64,000 nt of DNA from NCBI RefSeq assembly GCF_023276435.1, contig NZ_JALLPO010000046.1:1-64000 (forward strand), read 5' to 3'. The DNA is from Sphaerisporangium perillae (GTDB lineage: Bacteria > Actinomycetota > Actinomycetes > Streptosporangiales > Streptosporangiaceae). A model generated the notes under the pieces. The model saw only the letters and a list, made by a program, of their open reading frames with translations. It did no database searches and was not told where the DNA came from. Positions 43,545-53,267 of the stretch are shown one piece after another (within the stretch, counting starts at the first letter, position 1; the number at the start of each line of letters is the position of its first letter). A program made the position numbers and the translations under genes.

Positions 43545-44445
43545 GGGACGCCTCCTCCCTGAAGACGTCCTCGATGCGGTGGCGGCCCTGTTCGAGTCGG
43601 ACCAGGCTCAGGTCCAGGTCGCACACGGCGTCCCGGACGATGTCGAAGGTGTCGGGTGAGCCGGCCTCGACCGTGAGCAGGCGGCCGTGCAGCGTGACCT
43701 GCCGGCCCGCCGCCGTGAGCAGTTCGGCCAGGCGCTCTGTGCCCTCCTCCACCTCGACGGTGATCGACGTGGTGGCCTGGGTGAACTCCCCGATGGAGGA
43801 GGAGCGCAGCAGGCGGCCCCCGTCGATGACGATGACGTGGTCGCAGACCCGTTCGAGCTCGCCGAGCAGGTGGGAGGTGACGACCACGCTGATGCCGAAC
43901 TCGGTGCCGATGCGCCGGATCAGGGCGAGCATGTCGTCACGGCCCTGAGGGTCCAGGCCGTTGGTGGGCTCGTCCAGGAAGACGACCTGAGGGTCGTGCA
44001 CGAGGGCCTGGGCGAGCTTGACGCGCTGCCGCATGCCAGTGGAGTAGCCGCCGATGGGACGGTAGCGCTCCTCGTACAGGCCGACGTGGCGCAGGGTGTC
44101 GGCGGCGCGCTCGCGGGCGGCGCTGCGCGGCAGGCCCGACATCTGGGCCATGTGGACGGTGAACTCGGTCGCGGACATGTCCGGTGGCAGGCAGTCGTGC
44201 TCGGGCATGTAGCCGACGGCTCGACGGATGTCCAGGGACCGCGTGGCCGGGTCCAGCCCGAGAACGGTGGCGCTTCCCTCCGTGGGAGGCAGCAGCCCGA
44301 GCAGGATCTTGATGAGGGTGGACTTCCCCGCGCCGTTCGCGCCGACCAGGCCGGTGACGCCGGACCCCGCGCTGACGGTGAGGCGGTCCAGCGCCGTCAC
44401 GCGGGGAAAGCGTTTGGTGAGTCCCTCGGTGGCGAGGATGGTCAT
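43537..44445 (-). CDS. ABC transporter ATP-binding protein
   Basis: 302 residues. Walker A is GANGAGKST, the signature is YSTGMRQRVK, Walker B is VVFLDEP, and there is an H-loop in TSHLL. The C-terminal 80 residues (TTSITVEVEEGTERLAELL onwards) are the accessory domain typical of ABC-2 exporters. It is first in the four-gene operon; the 190 bases upstream contain no gene. Confidence 0.95.
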   Translation of the reverse strand: MTILATEGLTKRFPRVTALDRLTVSAGSGVTGLVGANGAGKSTLIKILLGLLPPTEGSATVLGLDPATRSLDIRRAVGYMPEHDCLPPDMSATEFTVHMAQMSGLPRSAARERAADTLRHVGLYEERYRPIGGYSTGMRQRVKLAQALVHDPQVVFLDEPTNGLDPQGRDDMLALIRRIGTEFGISVVVTSHLLGELERVCDHVIVIDGGRLLRSSSIGEFTQATTSITVEVEEGTERLAELLTAAGRQVTLHGRLLTVEAGSPDTFDIVRDAVCDLDLSLVRLEQGRHRIEDVFREEASHV

Positions 44446-44635
44446 GACCGGACACTATCCAAGCCTGTGCCCGGGGTTCCTCCCTCACACGGACGAACCT
44501 CGACTCATCCGAGCGGCGGGCGAGGCGATACGCGTGCCGTACTTCGCCCAGAAGAACCGCTGGACCAGGAGTGTCGCGGTTCCGGCGATCACCATGCCGG
44601 CACGACGCCCCGTACGGCCTCGGCGCGGAAACGGG

Positions 44636-45559
44636 CTACGTGCGGCGCAGCCGTATCCGGCGTACCGCGTGGTCGCGGCCCTTGAGCAGCACCAGGCCCG
44701 CGCGCCCGCGCGTCGGGGCGATGTTCTCGATCAGGTTGCGTTCGTTGACGTCCCGCCAGACGTCCTTGGCGAACCGCGTCGCCTCCTCCTCCGACAGGTC
44801 GGCGATGTAGGTGAAGTACGACTTGGGGTCGGCGAAGGCCGTGCGGAGGAGCTTGTGGAACCGGTCGACGTACCAGGACCGGATGTCCTCCACCTTGGCG
44901 TCCACGTAGATCGAGAAGTCGAAGTAGTCGTTGACCGCGAGCGCCGCGGGGGGAGCGGGCTGGAGCACGTTGAGGCCCTCGACGATCAGGATGTCCGGCC
45001 GGCGCACGGTCTGGACGGCGCCCGGGACGATGTCGTACTCCAGGTGGCTGTAGACGGGGGCGCGCACCTCCGGCGTCCCGGCCTTGACCTCGGCGACGAA
45101 CCGGACCAGCGCCCGCCGGTCGTAGCTCTCGGGGAACCCCTTGCGATGGGGGATCCCGCGCTCCTCCAGCACCTTGTTGGGGTACAGGAAGGAGTCGGTG
45201 GTGATCAGGTCGACCCGGGGGTGCTCGGGCCAGCGTGCCAGCAGGGTGTGCAGCAGCCGGGCCGTGGTGGACTTGCCGACCGCGACGCTGCCCGCGATGC
45301 CGAGAATGTACGGCGGCGGCTGCCGCCGGTCGCCGAGGAAGAGGTTCACGGCCGCGCTGCGCTGCCGCGCCCCGGTGAAGTGCAGATTGAGCAGGCGGGT
45401 CAGCGGGAGGTAGATGTCGGTGACCTCGGCCAGGTCGATGGGGTCGTCGACGCCGCGCAGCTCCTCCAGCTCCTCGGCCGTCAGCGTGAGAGGCGTGTTC
45501 TCTCGTAGGTCCCGCCACTGCTCGCGGCTGAGCTCGACGTACGGATTCGGTGCCTCCAT
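44636..45559 (-). CDS. coaA: Pantothenate kinase, type I
   Basis: 307 residues from ATG 45559 ([20 protein letters not shown]); the much longer ORF to 47170 is antisense to other genes. It catalyses the first step of coenzyme A synthesis. The P-loop is [12 protein letters not shown], followed by TTDSFLYPN and [10 protein letters not shown], all typical. It is divergent from acpS, whose enzyme uses CoA. Confidence 0.97.
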   Translation of the reverse strand: MEAPNPYVELSREQWRDLRENTPLTLTAEELEELRGVDDPIDLAEVTDIYLPLTRLLNLHFTGARQRSAAVNLFLGDRRQPPPYILGIAGSVAVGKSTTARLLHTLLARWPEHPRVDLITTDSFLYPNKVLEERGIPHRKGFPESYDRRALVRFVAEVKAGTPEVRAPVYSHLEYDIVPGAVQTVRRPDILIVEGLNVLQPAPPAALAVNDYFDFSIYVDAKVEDIRSWYVDRFHKLLRTAFADPKSYFTYIADLSEEEATRFAKDVWRDVNERNLIENIAPTRGRAGLVLLKGRDHAVRRIRLRRT

Positions 45560-45625
45560 GGGCGCAAACTCTACTGATGGCCTCACCTGCGGCCTCCGGC
45601 GGGCCGTCTGAGGCAAGATGGGGGC

Positions 45626-45976
45626 GTGATCGTGGGCATCGGTGTGGACATCGTGGACATCGCGCGTCTGGGCGCCGCCCTCGAACGGACGCCGAACCTG
45701 CTCGACCGTGTCTTCACCGATGTCGAGAAGGGGCTTCCCGTCGCCTCGCTGGCCGCCCGGTTCGCCGCGAAGGAGGCGGTGGCCAAGGCGCTGGGCGCGC
45801 CGCCGGGCCTCGGTCACCTGGACGCCGAGGTCACGACGGCCGAGTACGGCCGTCCGGTGCTCGGGGTGCGTGGCAGGGTCGCCGAGGTGGCGGCGGAGCT
45901 CGGGGTGAAGCGATGGCACATCTCCCTCAGCCACGACGGCGGGTTCGCCATCGCGTACGTGATCGCCGAAGGCTGA
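45626..45976 (+). CDS. acpS: Holo-[acyl-carrier-protein] synthase
   Basis: 116 residues. It transfers phosphopantetheine from CoA to acyl carrier protein. The [12 protein letters not shown] motif with the magnesium-binding Asp and [13 protein letters not shown] with the catalytic Glu are present. The GTG at 45626 gives MIVGIGVD; the ribosome site is weak (GGCAAGATGGGGGC). Confidence 0.95.
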   Translation: MIVGIGVDIVDIARLGAALERTPNLLDRVFTDVEKGLPVASLAARFAAKEAVAKALGAPPGLGHLDAEVTTAEYGRPVLGVRGRVAEVAAELGVKRWHISLSHDGGFAIAYVIAEG

Positions 45977-46079
45977 CGGCCGCCGGCGGGTTCCGCACCC
46001 GCCATGCGATCTCCGCAGATCGGCGGCGCGCGGCGGGTGGCCCTCGCGGCGATGATCGGGGAGGGCTACATTCGGTGAG

Positions 46080-47576
46080 ATGCTGACCGCGTACACCTCC
46101 GATGAGATCAGGGCCGCGGAGCGGGCGCTCATGGCCGTGCTCCCCGAGGGGACGCTCATGCGGCGGGCCGCCACCGCCCTGGCCGTGACCTGCGCGAAGG
46201 CCCTTCCCCGCGTGTACGGCTCGCGGGTGGTCCTGCTGATCGGCAGCGGGGACAACGGCGGGGACGCGCTGTACGCGGGCGCCATGCTGGCCCGCCGCGG
46301 CGCGCGGGTGGACGCCGTGCTCGCCGGGCAGAAGACGCACGAGGGCGGCCTCGCCGACCTGCGCCGCGCAGGCGGCCGTACCCGCGGCGGTGACGCGGAC
46401 CAGGTGCTCACCGATCTGATCCAGCGGGCCGACGTCATCGTCGACGGCCTGGTGGGCATCGGCGGCGCCGGGGCGCTGCGCGAGCCGTACGCGACGCTGG
46501 CCGGGCTCACCGCGCGGGCGCCCGGCGTCGTCGTCGCGGTGGACGTCCCGAGCGGTGTGAACGCGAGCACCGGCGAGGTCGAGGGCGAGGCGATCCGCGC
46601 CCACCTGACGGTCACCTTCGGCGCGGTCAAGGCGGGTCTGCTGATCGATCCGGGGGCGAGCCACGTGGGCACCCTGCAGGTCGTGGACATCGGCCTCGGC
46701 TCGCACCTCCCCGACCCGGGCGTGGCCGCGCTCACCGGCCCGGACGTCGCCGACCGGCTGCCGCGGCCCTCGGCGGAGTCGAACAAGTACCGCAGGGGAG
46801 TGGTCGGCATCGTCGCGGGCAGCGACCGGTTCACCGGGGCCGCCGTGCTCTCGGCCGGCGGCGCCGTACGGGCGGGGGCCGGGCTGGTGCGCTTCGCGAG
46901 CGCCGAGGAGCCCGTCCGCCAGGTGCGCGCCAGGTGGCCGGAGGCCGTGACGAAGGTCATCACCCCCGAGGAGGGGGTGCGCGACGTCGGCCGTGTGCAG
47001 GCATGGGTGGTCGGGCCCGGCATGGGCACCGACGACGGGGCGCACGCGCTCGCCAGATCCGTGCTGGCCAGTGACGTCCCGGTGCTGGTCGACGCCGACG
47101 GGCTGACCATCGCGGCCCGCGACCGCTCGCTCCTGCGCCGCGCGGCGCCCACGCTGATCACGCCGCACACGGGCGAGCTGGGCCGCCTGCTGGACGTCCC
47201 TCCTGAGGAGATCGAGGCCCGCAGGCTCCACTACGCGCGGCGGGCGGCGCGGGAGCTCGGCGTGACCGTCCTGCTCAAGGGGTCGACTACCCTGGTCGCC
47301 GAGGAAGGCAGGCCGGTCCGGGTGAACCTCACGGGCACCCCCTGGCTGGCGACCGGCGGCACGGGCGACGTGCTCGCCGGCATCGCGGGAGCCTTCCTCG
47401 CCGGGGGTCTGAGCTGCTACGACGCCGCTTCGTGCGCGGCCTACCTGCATGGTCTCGCGGCTCGCCTCGCGGCCTGCGACCCGCAGGAGGGCGAGGCGCC
47501 GATCGCGGCCCTCGACGTGGCTGTGGAGCTCCCCGGCGCGATCCGGGCGCTCACGGCGAGCGCCTGGCAACTGTGA
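46080..47576 (+). CDS. nnr: Bifunctional NAD(P)H-hydrate epimerase / ADP-dependent dehydratase
   Basis: 498 residues. The N-terminal YjeF_N domain (1-210) carries [13 protein letters not shown]. The C-terminal kinase-like domain (220-498) carries [11 protein letters not shown] and the catalytic [17 protein letters not shown]. Together they repair hydrated NAD(P)H. The acpS-nnr-alr order is common in actinobacteria. The ATG lies 104 bases after acpS. Confidence 0.95.
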   Translation: MLTAYTSDEIRAAERALMAVLPEGTLMRRAATALAVTCAKALPRVYGSRVVLLIGSGDNGGDALYAGAMLARRGARVDAVLAGQKTHEGGLADLRRAGGRTRGGDADQVLTDLIQRADVIVDGLVGIGGAGALREPYATLAGLTARAPGVVVAVDVPSGVNASTGEVEGEAIRAHLTVTFGAVKAGLLIDPGASHVGTLQVVDIGLGSHLPDPGVAALTGPDVADRLPRPSAESNKYRRGVVGIVAGSDRFTGAAVLSAGGAVRAGAGLVRFASAEEPVRQVRARWPEAVTKVITPEEGVRDVGRVQAWVVGPGMGTDDGAHALARSVLASDVPVLVDADGLTIAARDRSLLRRAAPTLITPHTGELGRLLDVPPEEIEARRLHYARRAARELGVTVLLKGSTTLVAEEGRPVRVNLTGTPWLATGGTGDVLAGIAGAFLAGGLSCYDAASCAAYLHGLAARLAACDPQEGEAPIAALDVAVELPGAIRALTASAWQL

Positions 47577-47642
47577 CGACCGTTACCCCCGCCTCGGCGG
47601 CGAACCGGCTCCGGCGGGGCGCGCGGCTGCGAGACTGAGAGG

Positions 47643-48785
47643 GTGAGCTTGCACATTCACGGTTCCCTTGTCACCCCTGCCCAGGCCCGGGTGGATCTCT
47701 CGGCGATCAGGCACAACGTGGCCGTGCTGCGCCGGTACGCCCCGGCCGCCGAGATGATGGCCGTGGTCAAGGCCGACGCCTACGGCCACGGCCTGGTGCC
47801 CTGCGCGCGCGCCGCGCTCGACGCAGGCGCGTCCTGGCTCGGCACCGCCTACATCCAGGAGGCCCTGGACCTTCGTGCCGCGGGCGTGACCGCGCCCATC
47901 CTGTCGTGGATCGTCACTCCCGGTGAGCCCATCGACGACGCCGTCGCGGCGGCCGTCGACCTGTCCGCCGGGGCCCTCTGGCTGGTCGACGACATCGCGG
48001 CCTCCGCCCGCCGCGCGGGGCGTACGGCCCGCGTGCACCTCAAGATCGACACCGGCACAACGCGCGGCGGCGCCACGGCCGACCGGTGGCCGGCGCTGCT
48101 GGACCGGGCCCTCGCCGCCCAGGCCGAGGGCATGATCGAGATCGTGGGGCTCTGGTCCCACCTGGCCTGCGCGGACATCCCCGGGCATCCCTCGATCGGT
48201 CAGCAGCTCGCCGCGTTCGAGGACGCCCTCGCGATCGCCGAGAAGGCCGGCGTGGCCGGGCCGCGCGTCCTGCGCCACATCGCCAACTCGGCGGCCACGG
48301 TGACCCTTCCCGAGGCCCACTACGACATGGTCCGGCCCGGCATCGCGACGTACGGGCTCAGCCCCATCCCCGAGCTGGGCGACTTCGGCCTGCGTCCGGC
48401 GATGACGTTGAGCGCCCGCATGGCCGTGGTCAAGCGCGTGGCCGCCGGCACCGGTGTGTCCTACGGCCACCTGTACGTCACCGAGCGCGAGACCACGGTG
48501 GCGGTGGTCCCCCTCGGCTACGCCGACGGCGTGCTTCGGGGGGCGACCAACCGGGCGCAGGTCCTGGCGGCGGGTAAGCGGCGCACGGTGGCGGGCCGGG
48601 TCTGCATGGACCAGTTCATGATCGACCTCGGGGACGACCAGGCGAGCGAGGGCGACGAGGTCGTCCTGTTCGGGCCGGGAACCGGTGGTGAACCCACCGC
48701 TCAGGAGTGGGCGGATTCCCTCGGCACGATCACTCATGAGATCGTGACCAGGATTGGTTCACGCGTGCCGCGCGTTCACAGGTAA
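47643..48785 (+). CDS. alr: Alanine racemase
   Basis: 380 residues. It supplies D-alanine for peptidoglycan. The PLP lysine is in VVKADAYGHG at about residue 43, and the second catalytic tyrosine is in GVSYGHLY near 275. RVCMDQFMIDLG and GDEVVLFG complete the C-terminal domain. The GTG start adds a short tail before QARVDLSAIRHN and could be slightly different. The next gene starts 46 bases downstream. Confidence 0.96.
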   Translation: MSLHIHGSLVTPAQARVDLSAIRHNVAVLRRYAPAAEMMAVVKADAYGHGLVPCARAALDAGASWLGTAYIQEALDLRAAGVTAPILSWIVTPGEPIDDAVAAAVDLSAGALWLVDDIAASARRAGRTARVHLKIDTGTTRGGATADRWPALLDRALAAQAEGMIEIVGLWSHLACADIPGHPSIGQQLAAFEDALAIAEKAGVAGPRVLRHIANSAATVTLPEAHYDMVRPGIATYGLSPIPELGDFGLRPAMTLSARMAVVKRVAAGTGVSYGHLYVTERETTVAVVPLGYADGVLRGATNRAQVLAAGKRRTVAGRVCMDQFMIDLGDDQASEGDEVVLFGPGTGGEPTAQEWADSLGTITHEIVTRIGSRVPRVHR

Positions 48786-48831
48786 AGAGTTCCCCAAGTG
48801 GCGCGCGTACACCGGTATGAGGAGGTCGTTA

Positions 48832-49986
48832 ATGTCCACACGGCGCAGGGTCGGGATCGCAGGGGCGGTCTTCGGAGCCGCGTCGGCGGGTCTGGCGGCG
48901 ACGGCCCTTGCCAAGAGGTACGTCGTGGGGCGCATCCGCCTCCGGCCCGATCTCGAGGCGAGTGAGCCCTTCGGCGAGCTGCGCGGGCGCCAGGCCGGCG
49001 TGAAGACCTCCGATGGTGTCGAGCTGTACGCCGAGGTCGACGGGCCGGAGGACGCCCCGCTGACCATCGTCTTCTGCCATGGGTACACGCTGAACCTCGA
49101 CGCCTGGCACTACCAGCGGCGCGGCCTGCGTGACACCTACCGCATGGTCTTCTGGGACCAGCGGTGCCACGGGCGCTCGGCCCGCACCCCCGCCGAAGAC
49201 TGCACCATCGACCGGCTCGGAGACGACCTCGCGGAGGTCCTCAAGGTGCTGGTGCCAGGGCCGTGCGTGCTGGTCGGCCACTCCATGGGCGGCATGACCG
49301 TCATGGCGCTGGCCGACAGCCATCCCGAGCTGTTCGGCGACAAGGTGCGCGGCGTCGCGCTGATCTCCACCTCGGCGGGCAGGCTCGCGGAGCTGACCCT
49401 CGGACTACCCGCCCTGATCTCCAAGGTCGTCCACCGGGTGGCGCCGCCGGCGGTGTCGGTGCTCGGCCGCCGCGCCGCGCTGGTCGACCGGGGCAGGCAG
49501 GCCGGCAACGACGTGTCCTTTCTGGCGCTGCGCTACCTGGCGTTCGGCGATCCCTCGAGCGTCAGTCCCACGGTGGTCGACTTCGCCGAGTCGATGATCC
49601 GGTCCACCCCCACGGACGTCATCGCCGACTTCTATCCGGCGCTGATGTCGCACGACAAGCTGGCCGCTCTCGACGTGGTGGGCAAGGTGCCGGTCGAGGT
49701 CATCGTCGGTGAGAAGGACTGGCTGACCCCGCCGGAGCACAGCAGGGCCATCCACGCGACCGTGGCGTCCGCCCGGCTGACCGAGGTGCCGGGCACCTCC
49801 CATCTGGTACTCCTGGAGAAGCCGTCGGTGGTGAACAAGGCGATCGGCGAGCTGCTGGAAAGGGTCCAGGCGGTTGAGGCGAGCGGGTCGGCCGCGGGTG
49901 TCGAAGGCCTGGCGGAGGCCGGCGTACGGCCGATGCGCGCTGCCGGCGCGGACGACGACACGGAGCCGGAAGAGGAGGCCTCGTGA
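48832..49986 (+). CDS. Alpha/beta hydrolase, membrane-anchored
   Basis: 384 residues from ATG 48832, which has AGGAGG at 48820-48825; the longer ORF begins inside alr. An N-terminal hydrophobic segment (GIAGAVFGAASAGLAATALA) anchors or exports it. The catalytic triad is visible: Ser in VGHSMGG, Asp in VGEKDWLTP and His in GTSHLVLLEKP. A low-complexity acidic tail ends the protein. It occupies the place between alr and tsaE where a hydrolase often occurs in actinobacteria; the substrate is unknown. Confidence 0.9.
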   Translation: MSTRRRVGIAGAVFGAASAGLAATALAKRYVVGRIRLRPDLEASEPFGELRGRQAGVKTSDGVELYAEVDGPEDAPLTIVFCHGYTLNLDAWHYQRRGLRDTYRMVFWDQRCHGRSARTPAEDCTIDRLGDDLAEVLKVLVPGPCVLVGHSMGGMTVMALADSHPELFGDKVRGVALISTSAGRLAELTLGLPALISKVVHRVAPPAVSVLGRRAALVDRGRQAGNDVSFLALRYLAFGDPSSVSPTVVDFAESMIRSTPTDVIADFYPALMSHDKLAALDVVGKVPVEVIVGEKDWLTPPEHSRAIHATVASARLTEVPGTSHLVLLEKPSVVNKAIGELLERVQAVEASGSAAGVEGLAEAGVRPMRAAGADDDTEPEEEAS

Positions 49987-50081
49987 CATCCGGGGCGGAG
50001 GGCTCAATACGGGGCAATCTTGGAGTACGGGGCGAAAGGCGCGATGGAGGGTTCGATGAGGCACGCGGTGGAGGGGGCCCG

Positions 50082-50537
50082 ATGAGGCGTGCGGCCACGA
50101 CCGAGGAGATGTGGGCGCTGGGCGAGGAGATCGCGCGCCTGCTGCGTCCCGGCGACCTCGTGGTGCTGTCCGGCCCGCTGGGGGCGGGCAAGACGACCCT
50201 GGTGCAGGGCGTCGCCGAGGGGTTGAAGGTCCGCGGTCCCATCACCTCGCCGACATTCGTGATCGCGCGGGTCCACCCGTCGCTGGCCGGCGGTCCCGCG
50301 CTCGTCCACGCGGACGCCTACCGCCTCGGCGGCGCGCTGGAGGTCGACGACCTCGACCTCGACGCGTCCCTCGACGACTCGGTGACCGTGGTGGAGTGGG
50401 GCGAGGGTCTGGTGGAAGGCCTGGCCGACGACCGGCTCGAGATCTCCATCGAGCGCGGCGACGCCGGAGACGAGCGCCTCGTACGGCTTCGCGGCATCGG
50501 CCGGCGATGGAGCGACATGCCGAACTCGCTCGATTGA
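50082..50537 (+). CDS. tsaE: tRNA t6A threonylcarbamoyladenosine biosynthesis ATPase
   Basis: 151 residues from ATG 50082, behind GGTGGAGGGGGCCCG. A GTG at 49983 overlapping the previous stop would add 33 unconserved Gly/Arg-rich residues. The P-loop GPLGAGKTTLVQG, SPTFVIARVH and HADAYRLGG are diagnostic, with the VVEWGEG motif further on. It activates the TsaB-TsaD complex. tsaB is displaced 1.6 kb downstream by two inserted genes. Confidence 0.95.
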   Translation: MRRAATTEEMWALGEEIARLLRPGDLVVLSGPLGAGKTTLVQGVAEGLKVRGPITSPTFVIARVHPSLAGGPALVHADAYRLGGALEVDDLDLDASLDDSVTVVEWGEGLVEGLADDRLEISIERGDAGDERLVRLRGIGRRWSDMPNSLD

Positions 50538-50722
50538 CCGCCTTTCCCTGATCTAGACCGGTAATCTAGCCAGCCTTGACTCATGCCCGCGTCGCTATGG
50601 ATCATCGGATAGAAGATCTTTTCGATGGATTGACCAGTATTTTCTGGGTATGCAGGTGGGGTAACGCCTAGGTGTGGTCGTATTCGGGCGGGGTCGGATC
50701 GCGGGCGAAGTGGAGTGCGACG

Positions 50723-51370
50723 GTGCACAGGGTCGGGCAGTTCGCGGTTGCTGGAGCATTCCTTCTCTTAGGTGGCGTCGGATGTACGGCCGAGGCGCAG
50801 ACCGGCGGTTCGGCACCCACGCCAACCCCGTCCATGAGCCGGCAGGACATCCGTGTCCAGCTGATACCCGACAAGGTGCAGGGCGGGGCGACGCGGTCGA
50901 TCCGCGTCCGGGCGTACTGCCCCCTGCCGCAGGGCGGCACCGCGTATCGCGCCACCGCGCGCTCTGGTGCCTTCACCGGTCTGGTCACCCTGACCCAGCC
51001 GCCGGCCACCACCCCGGCCGCGTCCTCGACCCCGCTGACCACGGCGGCGCCGCCGCCCGAGGTCCACGGCTTCGCGCTCGTCGACGAGGACAGCGAGCCG
51101 GGGAGCTACCAGGTCGAGGTCAAGTGCGACGCCACCAACGACACCGGCAAGGCCACGCTCACCGTGACCGCCAAGCCCAAGCCGACCCCCACCCCCACCA
51201 GGACCCGCGTCGTGCCCACCAAGGCGCCGCGGGCGGGCGGCGGCGGCACGGCGGCGGGCGGGCCCGGCGACGAACCGTCGAGCATGCCGCCTGCCGTGGT
51301 GGCCGTGGCGCTCGGCGCGGCCCTCGCCGGCGGCATCGCCGTGGCACGCCGCAGGTCCAAGAGCCGCTGA
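50723..51370 (+). CDS. Exported protein with C-terminal membrane anchor, paired with a sortase
   Basis: 215 residues from GTG 50723. An N-terminal signal (VGQFAVAGAFLLLGGVGC) ends in a Cys that only loosely fits a lipobox. A domain at about 35-150 with two more cysteines (AYCPLPQGG and VKCDATND) looks Ig-like. A Pro/Thr/Lys-rich linker follows, then a C-terminal helix (PAVVAVALGAALAGGIAV) ending in RRRSKSR. That tail resembles a sortase-substrate anchor but has no LPxTG. The sortase gene follows after 22 bases. Confidence 0.75.
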   Translation: MHRVGQFAVAGAFLLLGGVGCTAEAQTGGSAPTPTPSMSRQDIRVQLIPDKVQGGATRSIRVRAYCPLPQGGTAYRATARSGAFTGLVTLTQPPATTPAASSTPLTTAAPPPEVHGFALVDEDSEPGSYQVEVKCDATNDTGKATLTVTAKPKPTPTPTRTRVVPTKAPRAGGGGTAAGGPGDEPSSMPPAVVAVALGAALAGGIAVARRRSKSR

Positions 51371-51392
51371 GCCCGGAACCGGCGCTCCCCCG

Positions 51393-51947
51393 ATGGCCGA
51401 TTCCCCCAAGTGGCTGAAGATCGTGGTGGCCGGGTTCGTCACCGGGACGATCATGTTCGCGCTCACCGGCCGTGAGCGGGACGCCGCCGCGCCCCGGCAG
51501 GCCGCCGCCACCCCCAAGCGGCTCGACATCCCCTCGCTGGACCTCAAGGCCCCCCTCATGAAGCTCGGGCTCAGCGACGACGGGGAGGTCGAACTGCCGC
51601 CGTTCGAGAAGCCCGCGACGGCCGGGTGGTTCGACCAGAGCGTCGTGCCCGGCGACTCCGGAGCCTCGGTGATCATCGGTCACGTCGACACCAAGACGGC
51701 CCCCGCGGTGTTCTACCGGCTCCGCGACGTCAAGAAGGGCGCCGTCATCAAGGTCCTGCGCAGCGACGGCAAGGTCGCCTCCTACAAGGTCGACTCCATC
51801 GAGCAGGTCGCCAAGGACCGCTTCCCCGCCGAACGCGTGTACATCGACGACGGCCTGCGCCTCATCACCTGCGGCGGCACCTTCGACCGCAAGACCCACG
51901 AGTACGTGGACAACATCATCGTCTACGCCTCCCACCTCTCTACCTGA
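51393..51947 (+). CDS. Sortase, class F-like
   Basis: 184 residues. One N-terminal helix (WLKIVVAGFVTGTIMFAL) anchors it. The sortase core has the catalytic His in VIIGHVDT, Cys in RLITCGGTFD and Arg in FDRKTHEY, followed by DNIIVYA, a pattern typical of actinobacterial class F sortases. Its likely role is transpeptidation or processing of a surface protein; the adjacent anchored protein is the obvious candidate substrate. It interrupts the usual tsaE-tsaB order. Confidence 0.9.
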   Translation: MADSPKWLKIVVAGFVTGTIMFALTGRERDAAAPRQAAATPKRLDIPSLDLKAPLMKLGLSDDGEVELPPFEKPATAGWFDQSVVPGDSGASVIIGHVDTKTAPAVFYRLRDVKKGAVIKVLRSDGKVASYKVDSIEQVAKDRFPAERVYIDDGLRLITCGGTFDRKTHEYVDNIIVYASHLST

Positions 51948-51950
51948 ATT

Positions 51951-52069
51951 GCTCGCGTGTGCTCGGGCGCGCCGGTGTCCTGACCGAGGAAGGAGGAAGT
52001 GCGAGGAACGAGCGCTTCCGAGTGACGAGGGAAGGACACCGGCTCAAGGGCGCCCGAGCACACGCGAGC
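51951..52069. repeat. Long imperfect inverted repeat between sortase and tsaB
   Basis: The 31 bases at 51951-51981 reappear as reverse complement at 52033-52069, interrupted there by a 6-base insertion. The 51-base interior contains GCGAGGAACGAGC and GAGTGACGAGG words and a small GGAAG/CTTCC pair. A GAGCGGAGCGAGC run follows. It could be a strong terminator, or a dispersed extragenic palindromic element. Confidence 0.65.
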
Positions 52070-52101
52070 GGAGCGAGCGCCATCAAACACGGCTAGGCTT
52101 G

Positions 52102-52797
52102 ATGTTCGTGCTGGTCTTGGCCTTCGATACCGCGACTCCGGCCGTCACCGCGGCGCTTCACGACGGCGAGCGCGTGCTCGCCGAATCGACGACGATCGAC
52201 GCTCGCCGTCACGGTGAGCTGCTCGTTCCCTCCGTGCGCGAGGTCCTGCGCGAGGCGGGAGCGTCCCTGCGCGATGTGACCGCGATCGTCGCCGGCTCGG
52301 GCCCGGGCCCCTACACCGGCCTGCGGGTCGGGTTGATGACCGCCCAGGCGCTGTCGTCGACGAGCGGGGCGCCGGCGTACGGCGTGTGCACGCTGGACGT
52401 GCTCGCCTACGCGAGCGGCCTCGCCGAGCCCTTCATCGTGGCCACCGACGCCCGGCGCAAGGAGGTCTTCTGGGCGCGCTACGCCGACATGCGCACCCGG
52501 GTGGCCGGACCCTTCGTGGACCGTCCCGGCGACGTGCCCGGCGAGCTTCCCCTGGTGGGGGCCGGCGCTCGCATGTACGCCGAGATCGTGGGGGAGGGCC
52601 GATTGGTGGAGGACGCTCCCGACTACCCTCGGGCGGGCGCGCTGGCCGCGCTCGCCGCCGAGCACCTCGCGGCGGGCGTCTCCGGCGCCGCCGCGGACGC
52701 CGGTGCGGACGGCCGGGTCCTGACCTCGCCGAGCCCCATCTACCTTCGACGTCCGGACGCGCGGGTGCCCGGTCCGCCGAAGAAGGTCACCGCATGA
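52102..52797 (+). CDS. tsaB: tRNA t6A biosynthesis protein TsaB
   Basis: 231 residues from ATG 52102 (MFVLVLAFDTATPAVTAAL); GTG 52108 would give the more typical N-terminus. The longer ORF crosses the inverted repeat and is rejected. The ASKHA-fold motif FDTATPAV and GSGPGPYTGLRVGL are diagnostic. It partners TsaD and TsaE. The stop overlaps the rimI start (ATGA). Confidence 0.95.
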   Translation: MFVLVLAFDTATPAVTAALHDGERVLAESTTIDARRHGELLVPSVREVLREAGASLRDVTAIVAGSGPGPYTGLRVGLMTAQALSSTSGAPAYGVCTLDVLAYASGLAEPFIVATDARRKEVFWARYADMRTRVAGPFVDRPGDVPGELPLVGAGARMYAEIVGEGRLVEDAPDYPRAGALAALAAEHLAAGVSGAAADAGADGRVLTSPSPIYLRRPDARVPGPPKKVTA

Positions 52798-53267
52798 CGG
52801 CCGCGACGCTGCGCCAGATGACCGAGGGCGACCTGCCGGCGGTCCTCGCGATCGAGCGCTCGACGTTCCCGTTCGACGCCTGGAGTGAGGGCATGCTGCG
52901 GGGCGAGCTGGCCGACCAGCCGCGCACCCGCCACTACGTCGTCGCCGAGGCCGGCGGGCGCATCGTGGGGTACGCCGGGCTGGCGGCGGCGGGCGACCAG
53001 GCCGACGTGCAGACGATCGCGGTGAGCGCCGACCAGCAGCGCGCCGGCATCGGCAGCGCGATGTTGAAGGCCCTGCTCACCGAGGCCGTACGCCGGGGCG
53101 CGACGGCGGTGTTCCTGGAGGTCCGGGCGGACAACCCGCCGGCGCAGGCGATGTACGAGCGCTTCGGCTTCGAGCGCATCGGGCTGCGCCGCGACTACTA
53201 CGACGACGGAACCGACGCGATCATGATGATGAGAAAGCTGGACGGCGTGGAGAGCGCGAATGGCTGA
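52794..53267 (+). CDS. rimI: Ribosomal-protein-alanine N-acetyltransferase (GNAT)
   Basis: 157 residues from ATG 52794. The GNAT core has [20 protein letters not shown], with the acetyl-CoA loop QRAGIG, and [20 protein letters not shown], both typical of RimI, which acetylates the N-terminus of S18. It overlaps tsaB by four bases and tsaD by eight, the common tsaB-rimI-tsaD arrangement. Confidence 0.93.
   Translation: MTAATLRQMTEGDLPAVLAIERSTFPFDAWSEGMLRGELADQPRTRHYVVAEAGGRIVGYAGLAAAGDQADVQTIAVSADQQRAGIGSAMLKALLTEAVRRGATAVFLEVRADNPPAQAMYERFGFERIGLRRDYYDDGTDAIMMMRKLDGVESANG

Noticed and set aside
44636-47170. 844-codon version of coaA
   Set aside because: The extra 537 codons are antisense to acpS and nnr; pantothenate kinase starts at 45559.
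45927-47570. 547-codon minus-strand frame opposite nnr
   Set aside because: Shadow of the NAD(P)H-hydrate repair gene, whose catalytic motifs are intact on the plus strand.
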